From CAYGZM01 sp964354365 (GTDB lineage: Bacteria; Planctomycetota; Phycisphaerae; Sedimentisphaerales; Anaerobacaceae), in contig CAYGZM010000027.1 of NCBI GenBank assembly GCA_964354365.1, forward strand, positions 1 through 34,710: 34,710 bases of DNA. Reading direction: 5' to 3'. Below, one piece after another: positions 1-6,172 of the stretch. The translations under genes and the position numbers were made by a program. Numbering within the stretch: position 1 is the stretch's first letter; each line of letters begins with the position of its first letter. The notes beneath the pieces are model-generated. The model was not told where the DNA came from. It made no database searches and saw only the letters and a list, made by a program, of their open reading frames with translations.

Positions 1-126
1 CGCCGTGTGGAAGGCACAACTGTCTAATGTTTCGAGAAGGCCCGCATCGACTTCTACAACAGCAGCATCTGGGGAAACGAGTGCGTTCTTCACAGCCTGT
101 GGTTATGGCAGAAGCACAAGCCGTTG
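1..126. other. window edge, no assignable gene; possible aromatic-rich coding remnant on +
   Basis: The minus-strand sulfatase remnant ends at 127 and nothing complete lies to its left. On the plus strand, frame 1 is open from position 28 to a stop near 177. It encodes an aromatic-rich stretch (contains FYNSSIWGNE and HSLWLWQKHKP) that reads more like real protein than random translation, but a stop at 25-27 and the window edge prevent any assignment. It could be the tail of a broken gene beginning outside the window. I do not recognise the family. Confidence 0.15.
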
Positions 127-700
127 TTAGCGTTTATGTTGCACCTTGTGTTCCCATTCCGTGATGAGACGTCTTAGGGTGTGGAGGTTTTCTATTCGCA
201 CAGTGAGAATGTTGTTTTTCTCAGCGGGGTGGGCGTCGAGGTTGAATAGGGATTCGGTTACGGCGGCATCGTTCTGCAAATGGATGTACTTCAAGGAGCC
301 GTGACGAACGGCCTTTCTGGTCCATCGGTCTCTTCGGGCGCGCCAGAATAGGGTGCGTTCTTGAAGGGTCTGATTCTCCTTCACCACTCGCACGATGTCG
401 ATACGATCGAACGGACGGTCGGAGGGCGTGGCGGCCTGAGCGGCTGCGATGATTGAGCGGGAGAAGTCCATTGTAATGCACGGCTGCGCCGAAGTCGCAC
501 CACGGCGGAGGACTCCTGCCCATCTGGCGATGCAGGGAACGCGGATTCCACCTTCGAAGAGGTTGCCTTTGAAGCCGGAGAAGGGAAAGTTGCAGCTGGT
601 CTTGTTGGCCCTGTTGTCACTCGTGAAGATTACGCGGGTGGGGAGAATCGTCAGGCTGTTGCCTCCCATCCGTTCGGTGCTCTGTCCGAGAATTTGAACC
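127..700 (-). pseudogene. C-terminal remnant of a sulfatase (arylsulfatase-like)
   Basis: About 190 readable residues match the C-terminal half of the alkaline-phosphatase-superfamily sulfatases. They run in the usual order: VIFTSDN, a Trp/Phe-rich turn followed by NLFEGGIRVPCIARWAG, an ITMDFS helix, SDRPFDRIDI, LFWRARRD, AVRHGSLKYIH and LFNLDAHPAEKNNI. Family members are usually about 450-500 aa and carry a Cys/Ser-x-Pro-x-Arg formylglycine site near the N-terminus. That half is absent, because the symporter gene lies immediately upstream. Several normally conserved positions are altered; for example SDNR replaces the usual SDNG. Residues translated from 765 down to about 700 are probably not sulfatase. 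The product would have no active site, so I call it a decaying gene fragment. An intact gene would have hydrolysed sulfate esters, typically in polysaccharide breakdown. Confidence 0.75.
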
Positions 701-814
701 GGGGTCGGTTCTGGGCCGGGCGATTGCGCGAAGCAGGGCGGTTGCAACCCATACACCGCTGGCAATAACCAGCAGCGCCGCCATTAAAACAAGAATCAGA
801 ATAATTGATTGCAT
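617..814 (-). CDS. small one-helix membrane protein following the symporter
   Basis: The ATG lies 2 nt after the symporter stop, so the ORF is probably translationally coupled to it. The first 30 or so residues form one hydrophobic helix (SIILILVLMAALLVIASGVW) ending in a basic ALLRAIARPR. The remaining 28 residues are polar and out of frame over the sulfatase remnant, so the real C-terminus may have been lost when the remnant was joined. Small membrane proteins encoded next to SSS or NSS transporters are known as accessory subunits. Whether this is one is inference from position, size and the single helix. It could also be a chance ORF. Confidence 0.4.
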   Translation of the reverse strand: MQSIILILVLMAALLVIASGVWVATALLRAIARPRTDPGSNSRTEHRTDGRQQPDDSPHPRNLHE

Positions 815-816
815 TT

Positions 817-2214
817 TTATGCTCCGGTCTTGATTTTTCCGAAACGGTGTCCAATAAGGTATGCTGCTAAAGCCGCCCCGAGAGCGGGGATAATGGTGAC
901 GCGGGTTTTAGTCTCAAAGTCGGGGGTAGATACAATTGCGATGGCAATAATGGCCACTAACGTTCCAACACCCATAGACAATACCCCGGCGAGCGGCCGG
1001 GGATTTTTGAGCCATAGACCGATTATGGCGGCAGGGAGAATCGCCGAGGCCCAGACCGTGTAGCAAATGAGCAGACCGCCTATGATGCTCGGAACGGCGG
1101 GGACACAAACGGCGGCGACTGTCGCGATTACAATCGTTGCCCTGCGGCCGACTAATAGCGCCGTCTGGTCGGAGAGCGCAGTAAGCGGTTTGACGATGTC
1201 TTCGGTGAATACGACGGCGCCGGCGTTCAGGAGCGAATCAAGACTGGATAAGACAATGGATACCAAAGCAACGAGTAGAAGAGAATAGCCGCCGATGGGC
1301 ATCAGTGAGCGGACCAGTTCGAGCAAAACATGGTCTTCAGGGGTATCCGACGGGACAATACAGCGGGCCATAATCCCGGTTGCCGTCATAACGGCGAACC
1401 AAAGGATGCTGAAGATACCGGCGGTGATAAAGCCGTTTTTAGATACCTTGCTTGTTCTGGATGCAAGGGCGAGATTGGCGTAGGGTGGTATCAGCGTCTC
1501 GCCCAGCAGGAAGGCCGCGGTCAAACCGACAATCTCTATTGCCGGCGTCGATCTTAATCCGTTAAGCGTGGCAAGGGGCGCCTCGGCAGAGAAGGCGGCC
1601 GGTCCGCCCTTAAAATGGAAGAACATCGCACAGAGCAGAGTGACGGGCAGAAGAATCGCAAACAGGGCAAAGTGAAAGGCATCGGTTATGACGCTGGCTC
1701 GCAATCCGCCAAACGTGGTGTACGAAGCGGTAATTACAGCAATCAGCGAAACCGATAACCAGGTTGGCAGCCCGAAAGTATCGGTCAATACGACGCCTCC
1801 GGCCTTAATCATAACCGCCGAAAAACCCGTGCAAATACCGAGCGAGATAAGACCTGCAATAATCTGGGCCTTCCGGCCGTACTTCTGGCCGAATGCGTCG
1901 CCCAGGGTAAAACATCCCTTCAGCTCCCGCAGCCGTGGGGCGACCAGCAGACCGACAAGAATGTTCTGGACGGCGTAAGCCGAACCCACACATAGGAAAA
2001 GAAAGCCGGAATGGAAGCCTCTGCCCACGAAACCGATGGAAAAAGCCGGTCCCACATACGTGGCGGCAATGCTGCCGAATATCAGGGCCAGAGGCAGCGT
2101 GCGCCTGGCCACTGAAAACTCATCGAAGTCGCGGGCCACCCGCGCGCGTAGCGCGACAAAGACCAATGCAACGAGATAAACAAAAACAACAGTCGCAGAC
2201 AAAACCGGATTCAC
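817..2214 (-). CDS. sodium:solute symporter (SSS family)
   Basis: The 465-aa protein has about twelve to thirteen hydrophobic segments in the SSS order. The N-terminus has the usual short TM1 followed by a polar DFDEFSVARRTLP stretch, then GSIAATYVGPAFSIGFVGRG, GCFTLGDAFGQKYGRKAQ, a glycine-rich TTFGGLRASVITDAFHF and the ALVSIVLSSLDSLLNAGAVVFTED signature region. These are typical of Na+-coupled symporters for sugars, acids or osmolytes in the inner membrane; the substrate cannot be read from sequence. The start is a GTG at 2214, preceded by a weak purine-rich stretch (AGGTTAGGAT). It is followed by a tiny membrane ORF and a sulfatase remnant, a pairing often seen in planctomycete catabolic clusters. 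Family call is secure, substrate unknown. Confidence 0.9.
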   Translation of the reverse strand: MNPVLSATVVFVYLVALVFVALRARVARDFDEFSVARRTLPLALIFGSIAATYVGPAFSIGFVGRGFHSGFLFLCVGSAYAVQNILVGLLVAPRLRELKGCFTLGDAFGQKYGRKAQIIAGLISLGICTGFSAVMIKAGGVVLTDTFGLPTWLSVSLIAVITASYTTFGGLRASVITDAFHFALFAILLPVTLLCAMFFHFKGGPAAFSAEAPLATLNGLRSTPAIEIVGLTAAFLLGETLIPPYANLALASRTSKVSKNGFITAGIFSILWFAVMTATGIMARCIVPSDTPEDHVLLELVRSLMPIGGYSLLLVALVSIVLSSLDSLLNAGAVVFTEDIVKPLTALSDQTALLVGRRATIVIATVAAVCVPAVPSIIGGLLICYTVWASAILPAAIIGLWLKNPRPLAGVLSMGVGTLVAIIAIAIVSTPDFETKTRVTIIPALGAALAAYLIGHRFGKIKTGA

Positions 2215-2282
2215 AGTTTATATCCTAACCTGACAGTATCTTTTCCGGCAAAGCAGGCCGCTCGTGCGGTAGTACTCGGCAG

Positions 2283-3362
2283 TCACTGACCTTTGTCCTG
2301 GAAGCTTTCCTCTTCCAGCTCGTTGATAGCGGTGTTTAGTTCGGACTCGGTGCGAATCCATCCGAATCTTGCATCCACGAGGAAAGTTTGGTACCACTGG
2401 ATGAGATTCTTTGCAAAATCATTGTCCTTGCAGTATATCCCGAACGAGATTTCTCCTGCGTGCGAACCGGTTTTTCGGGGTTTATGAGGGAAGGCAAGAA
2501 GAACGGCGGTCCTTGAGAGCAGAAACTCTATGTCGGAGACGATGCTGTTGTAAATTCTCAGTCTGCCGGACTCGATTGTCTCAGGGTATCTGCGAAAGAG
2601 ATGCCTTGCAGCGTTGGAGAAGCCGGGGACGCTAAGATTCATTGCACGGTGGATTCTGACGTCTGGATAATCTTCAATTATTTCGTAAAGAGTGCTGAGG
2701 TAGTCGTCTATCGGCTGTCTTTCGCCCTCAAAGAGCATGCAAGTCCACAGTTCGCTGTCGCCCGTTGCGTCGAGCTGGTCTTTCAGCATCTGCCGGGCGA
2801 CGTCGTATGTCTGTCGTCGGCTGGCCAGGACCTTGAGGAGCCGCTCAGTGAGCGGCTTTGCCCAGTCGGGCATATCCTTCGGGAGGGATTCCGGGGGACA
2901 GACTCCGAGGCGGGTCAGGAGTCTTAGGAACTGCTTTTGCTCTGAGCCATAAAACCTTCTGCCGACGGTGCTTCCGACGTTGCCGTTGCATTCAATGCCG
3001 TACTTCTTGTGATACCCGAAGGAGAGGCGATGCACGACGTAGCCTTTTTCAACGAGCATCTTTTCGAGCTCGGCGATGAGATAGACGGCCTGCCTTTCGG
3101 GGGCACTGTCGATGGAGAGGTGGACATTCGGGCACAAAACGATGGGCCTTTTGCCAAGCAGGCCGGACAAGCCGGCAAATTCCTCGACGGCATTTTCGAG
3201 CTCGTGTCTATCGTCATACAACTCAACACAGACGAACACAACGAGGACATCGTTGAAGGTCATCCTCGGCTGGGGCGGCGAGATTGTGGATGGGTCTATC
3301 CTTGTAGAGGGCTCCTTATCCTCAAAATAGCAGGAGGAACACTGGTAACAGTCCAAAATCAT
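2283..3362 (-). CDS. ThrRS-editing-domain-like (DTD-fold) protein with an unassigned C-terminal domain
   Basis: Residues 1-140 follow the N-terminal editing domain of archaeal threonyl-tRNA synthetase (tRNA-Thr_ED; D-aminoacyl-tRNA deacylase fold) nearly end to end: a short N-terminal strand, DVLVVFVCVE, a LENAVEEFAGLSG helix, PIVLCPNVHLSID, an AVYLIAELEKMLVEKGY helix, LSFGYHKKYGIECNG. In that family the domain hydrolyses Ser-tRNA(Thr). By my recollection of Pyrococcus abyssi numbering, its key His83 and Lys121 fall on His81 and Lys119 here with a constant offset of two. Tyr120 and Glu134 become His118 and Thr132. No synthetase core or anticodon-binding domain is present. Residues 141-359 are mixed alpha/beta and loosely recall HKD-less PLD-like regulatory domains (SDIEFLLSRTAVLLAF, then FGIYCKDNDFAKNLIQWY); that is weak. 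The ATG overlaps the previous stop by 4 nt (ATGA). Function unknown: tRNA proofreading or ligand sensing are both possible. Confidence 0.7.
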   Translation of the reverse strand: MILDCYQCSSCYFEDKEPSTRIDPSTISPPQPRMTFNDVLVVFVCVELYDDRHELENAVEEFAGLSGLLGKRPIVLCPNVHLSIDSAPERQAVYLIAELEKMLVEKGYVVHRLSFGYHKKYGIECNGNVGSTVGRRFYGSEQKQFLRLLTRLGVCPPESLPKDMPDWAKPLTERLLKVLASRRQTYDVARQMLKDQLDATGDSELWTCMLFEGERQPIDDYLSTLYEIIEDYPDVRIHRAMNLSVPGFSNAARHLFRRYPETIESGRLRIYNSIVSDIEFLLSRTAVLLAFPHKPRKTGSHAGEISFGIYCKDNDFAKNLIQWYQTFLVDARFGWIRTESELNTAINELEEESFQDKGQ

Positions 3363-3697
3363 AGGGCTTTCTCAGTCCTTTGAGGTTTTGTCAGGGACTT
3401 TGGCGCCGCGTTGTGTCTGGTCCGGGACGAGCTGCGAGCCTTTTTCATCCGAGAGGCGATCTTGGCATCGACACGCGATATGAACAGCCCTACGTCCGGG
3501 GTGACGGCCTTATCGGCAAAGCCGGCACTGTTGAGGGCGCGGGCGACTTCGGCGGAATCCCAAAACTCACGAGAAGACGCTATCCTTTGTCCTTCCTGTT
3601 TTGTGAGCGACTTTAGAAAAACGGGTATGGAGCCGTCTCGGAGGGCCTCGGCGTAATCCGCCAGCAATTCCTGGATTTCTCTGTTTGTGTCAGGCAT
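3359..3697 (-). CDS. 112-aa hypothetical protein between an ECF sigma factor and the ThrRS-editing-like gene
   Basis: I chose the ATG at 3697 because AAAGGAG sits about eight bases upstream; a longer frame to 3742 has no such site and would reach into the sigma gene. The protein is soluble and has no membrane segment or signal. The N-terminal half is helical and acidic (EIQELLADYAEALRDGSIP, then FLKSLTKQEGQRIA), the middle is short and mixed (VARALNSAGFADKAVTPDVG), and the last 35 residues are strongly basic (ASRMKKARSSSRTRHN). It does not resemble the membrane-spanning zinc anti-sigma factors I know. Position directly after the sigma gene, and 4-nt overlap with the next gene, suggest a partner or regulator of one of them. 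That is inference only. Confidence 0.65.
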   Translation of the reverse strand: MPDTNREIQELLADYAEALRDGSIPVFLKSLTKQEGQRIASSREFWDSAEVARALNSAGFADKAVTPDVGLFISRVDAKIASRMKKARSSSRTRHNAAPKSLTKPQRTEKAL

Positions 3698-3726
3698 TGT
3701 TTTTGCTCCTTTCGGGAAACGCGAGA

Positions 3727-4299
3727 TCAACTTTGCAGGCAAGAGTCGTCCAGCATTTTCCTTAGTTTCAAAATGGTTCTGAATTTAAGCATTTTTACCG
3801 CCCCGACGGTAGTTCTCAACTCATTTGCAATTGCCCTGTTCGACATACCATCCATCCAAAGGCATATTGCCCGTTTCTCGCGGGCCTTCAGGCGACCCAG
3901 CGTTTTATTAAGCACATCCTTAAGCTCGGCGAGCGACATCATATCGAGGATACCGGACTCAGGGGCCATGAGATTTTTCAAGTCGTTTTGCGACAGATAC
4001 AGGCGTCGGTTAATTCTCCTATAGACTTCTCTGAGCCGTTTGCGCATATAGTACAAATACACGGTTTTGAGCAGCATTCCCTCATTGACGACGTTACGCA
4101 AAGACTGCGGATTTTCCCAAATATCGGCATAAACATCTTCAAGGACGTCCTCACATTCAACTTCATTTCCGAGATACCGGTACAGGTGCCTGATAAACAT
4201 CTCAAAGGTGGCCCTGACAAAAGGTTCCATCGCCCTGCGACGTCGCTCGATATCCGGGTCCATAAGGCCTTCCAAGGCCTTTCGCAGCCCTTTATCCAT
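3727..4299 (-). CDS. ECF-type RNA polymerase sigma factor
   Basis: The 190-aa protein has the two-domain ECF layout. Region 2 spans roughly residues 25-75 (FIRHLYRYLGNEVECEDVLEDVYADIWENP). A basic linker follows (YYMRKRLREVYRRINRR), then region 4 at about 140-185 with a helix-turn-helix (LKAREKRAICLWMDGMSNRAIANELRTTVGAVKM). It would direct RNA polymerase to alternative promoters. The ATG at 4299 has AGAGGC upstream. The frame stays open to a TTG at 4416, but that lies at the transcription start of the promoter at 4419-4447, so the longer protein is unlikely. Two downstream genes follow with a 29-nt gap and a 4-nt overlap and look co-transcribed. No classical membrane anti-sigma gene is adjacent. 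Confidence 0.88.
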   Translation of the reverse strand: MDKGLRKALEGLMDPDIERRRRAMEPFVRATFEMFIRHLYRYLGNEVECEDVLEDVYADIWENPQSLRNVVNEGMLLKTVYLYYMRKRLREVYRRINRRLYLSQNDLKNLMAPESGILDMMSLAELKDVLNKTLGRLKAREKRAICLWMDGMSNRAIANELRTTVGAVKMLKFRTILKLRKMLDDSCLQS

Positions 4300-4350
4300 A
4301 GCAAGCCTCTTAGTTACGCTGCAATTCTGTAGCGAGCCCTTAGTTAAGCC
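4299..4350 (-). repeat. imperfect direct repeat in the leader of the sigma gene
   Basis: On the coding strand two nearly identical units occur 31 bp apart: GCTTAACTAAGGGCTCGCTA (4330-4350) and GCGTAACTAAGAGGCTTGCTA (4299-4319). The second contains the Shine-Dalgarno region and runs into the start codon. The first is a decoy copy upstream. They could be binding sites for a translational or transcriptional regulator, or a chance duplication of the ribosome-binding region. Confidence 0.45.
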
Positions 4351-4418
4351 CCGGCAAGCGTAGTACAAAGGCTCCACCCTTTCTATTAAAGGCACACAAT
4401 TGCCTGCCGGTAACAAGA

Positions 4419-4447
4419 ATTGTACAGCAAAAGGGGCAGTTTATCAA
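4419..4447 (-). promoter_or_regulatory. sigma70-type promoter for the sigma factor operon
   Basis: On the minus strand TTGATA (4447-4442) and TACAAT (4424-4419) are separated by exactly 17 bp. Transcription would begin near 4412, leaving a leader of about 110 nt before the sigma ATG at 4299. It does not resemble an ECF autoregulatory promoter (no AAC-type -35 seen), so the sigma gene may be made by the housekeeping polymerase. Confidence 0.6.
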
Positions 4448-4485
4448 CATTCAAGTTACCAAAAGCGCTGCTGGATCAGAGAGGC

Positions 4486-4521
4486 GGCCGGCGACTGAGG
4501 ATCGAAAGGCAGCCGCCGGCC
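4486..4521 (-). terminator. candidate hairpin after the glycine-zipper lipoprotein gene
   Basis: GGCCGGCG (4486-4493) and CGCCGGCC (4514-4521) form an 8-bp GC stem with a 20-nt loop, ten bases after the lipoprotein stop. There is no good U-run directly after the stem on the minus strand, so it may be a weak or factor-assisted terminator, or an RNA 3'-end stabiliser. Confidence 0.3.
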
Positions 4522-4530
4522 TAAGGGCTG

Positions 4531-4941
4531 CTAAAAACCATATATGGGCCTAAGCTCGTCGCCGGTGGGGAGGTGGCCATAGTACTCGCCCCGTGTGCCA
4601 ACGTAGCCTACACCATATTTTCTGAGCCTCACCTGGCTGATAGAGCCGTTGCTATTGGTCATATTGACGGTGACATAGCTCATTTCCTCGCTAAGATAGG
4701 CCCTTTCAGCGCGAGCCTGCTTTTTATCGGCCTCATTGCCGACCATATATCCGGCGCCACCGCCAATTGCGGCGCCGATGAGGGTGGCCTCGGTGCTTCG
4801 CCCGGCGAGCTGGCCTATGCCGGCGCCGGTGAGGGCGCCGATTCCTGCGCCAGCCTGACCACCGCTTTCACAGCCGACAACGAAGACGGATACGAGGCTT
4901 ACCGCTGCCATTATTAAGATTTTCGTTAGATTCCTGAGCAT
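4531..4941 (-). CDS. glycine-zipper lipoprotein
   Basis: The 136-residue protein opens with a lipoprotein signal (LRNLTKILIMAAVSLVSVFVV followed by a GC lipobox at about residue 24). Next comes a small-residue-rich double hairpin (GAGIGALTGAGIGQLAG, then ATLIGAAIGGGAGYMVGNEAD) of the glycine-zipper 2TM type, and then a soluble tail of about 65 residues with NMTNSNGSISQVRLRKYG and YVGTRGEYYGHLP. Related proteins (YMGG/SlyB/OsmB-like) sit in the outer membrane or periplasm and are often stress-linked. The ATG at 4941 is picked because GGAGG lies seven bases upstream; a longer open frame to 5049 has no support. It is the last gene of the 8625-4531 set, 58 nt after the repeat-protein gene. Confidence 0.8.
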   Translation of the reverse strand: MLRNLTKILIMAAVSLVSVFVVGCESGGQAGAGIGALTGAGIGQLAGRSTEATLIGAAIGGGAGYMVGNEADKKQARAERAYLSEEMSYVTVNMTNSNGSISQVRLRKYGVGYVGTRGEYYGHLPTGDELRPIYGF

Positions 4942-4999
4942 TTTGCACCTCCAATCTGAATCTGAGAAGTAGGTTGGTTGTGGTTTGTCTGCCTGTTGG

Positions 5000-6172
5000 T
5001 CATTTCGCCGCCGACCGGCAGGCTTCCTGCGGTTCAAGGCCGCATTCAAGCCAGCGGGAGGCCATTACAGTAAAATCGGTAAAGTCAATCCTACAGTCTT
5101 TGTTAACGTCATCCGGCAGGTTCGTGGGGCAGCGAGCGGTTTCGGGGCCGGTCAGCACGAGAGCGTATGTATTCCAGCTTCCGCTGCGGTCGTCCTGCCA
5201 GACGACGAGATTTCCGCTGACGGCGGGATTGATCTGGTCGTGGACGTTACCGGTGATCTGGAACTCGCGGCGAGTGGTCAGGTTGTAGGCGAAGATGTCC
5301 CAGTTGCCGTTTCGATTGTCCTGCCAGACGACTATATTGCCGTCGATGTCGGGATTTTCCTGCGATGAGGCGTCTGTGGCGATTGGGAATTCGACGGGGC
5401 TTTCGGGATCGGAGATGTCGGCGCCGTAGATGTCCGAGTCGCCCCAATAGTCGTCCTGCCAGACGACATAGTCGGCTGAGATTGCGGGATTGCTCTGGTT
5501 TTTCTCAAGCCACGAGACGCCAAACTCTGCCGGTTTGTTTCTCTGCCAGATGTCCGCGGCATAGATATCCCAATCGCCAGAGTAGTGGTCCTGCCAAGCG
5601 ACGGTTGTTCTGTATATGGCGGGGCACTGCTGGTCGTAATCGGCGTATGCAATGACAAACTCGGTTGGGTAATTGGGGTCGGTGATGTCGGCGCCGTAGA
5701 TGTCGAGGTCTCCGGCTGCGCCATCCTGCCAGACCACGATGTTGCCGTGGATGGCGGGATTCTGTTCGTCATTATCAATTACGTCGGAAACAGCAAAAAC
5801 GCTGGGGTTGCTTTGATCAGAGATATCGGCCATGCGAATATCCCAATCCGCTGAGCCGGCCCAGAGAACATAATCCTGCCATACGACGGTGTTCTCGAAG
5901 ACTGCCGGGGCCATCTGGTCGTTGGCGTCGCCGATGACGAAGATGTAGGGGTCGGCGGGGTCGTTGACATCGGCAATGTAGATATCGTAGTCGCCGTATT
6001 CGGAAACGAATTGCTGCCAGGCAATGATACTGCCGTATATGTCGGGGAGCTCCTGGTCGTCGGTGGTTGGGAAGACGGCAAATTCCCCGGCTCCGGCGGG
6101 GTGTGTGTCAGAGGGCATCAAGCCGGCAAGAAAGGCAAGTATGATCAGCGTTGGCAAATGCGGCCTTCTCAT
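5000..6172 (-). CDS. secreted TolB/propeller-like repeat protein with a dockerin-like calcium loop
   Basis: A signal peptide (PTLIILAFLAGLMPSDTHPAGAG) is followed by about seven copies of a 45-50-residue unit. Each contains a variant of NPAIxGNIVVWQD, then GDxDIYGADI, then a D-P-x-x-P-x-EF strand. Repeats of this kind fold as beta-propeller blades and occur in secreted proteins of planctomycetes. Near the C-terminus DVNKDCRIDFTDFTVMASRW matches one half of a type I dockerin (Asp/Asn ladder of the calcium loop plus the following helix); a full dockerin has two. The C-terminal half may bind calcium or anchor to a surface partner, but cellulosome assembly should not be inferred. The ATG overlaps the stop of the preceding gene by 4 nt. 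Role unknown. Confidence 0.82.
   Translation of the reverse strand: MRRPHLPTLIILAFLAGLMPSDTHPAGAGEFAVFPTTDDQELPDIYGSIIAWQQFVSEYGDYDIYIADVNDPADPYIFVIGDANDQMAPAVFENTVVWQDYVLWAGSADWDIRMADISDQSNPSVFAVSDVIDNDEQNPAIHGNIVVWQDGAAGDLDIYGADITDPNYPTEFVIAYADYDQQCPAIYRTTVAWQDHYSGDWDIYAADIWQRNKPAEFGVSWLEKNQSNPAISADYVVWQDDYWGDSDIYGADISDPESPVEFPIATDASSQENPDIDGNIVVWQDNRNGNWDIFAYNLTTRREFQITGNVHDQINPAVSGNLVVWQDDRSGSWNTYALVLTGPETARCPTNLPDDVNKDCRIDFTDFTVMASRWLECGLEPQEACRSAAK

Noticed and set aside
4300..4416. longer sigma factor from a TTG at 4416
   Set aside because: The start would coincide with the predicted transcription start, and the extra 39 residues do not resemble sigma region 2.
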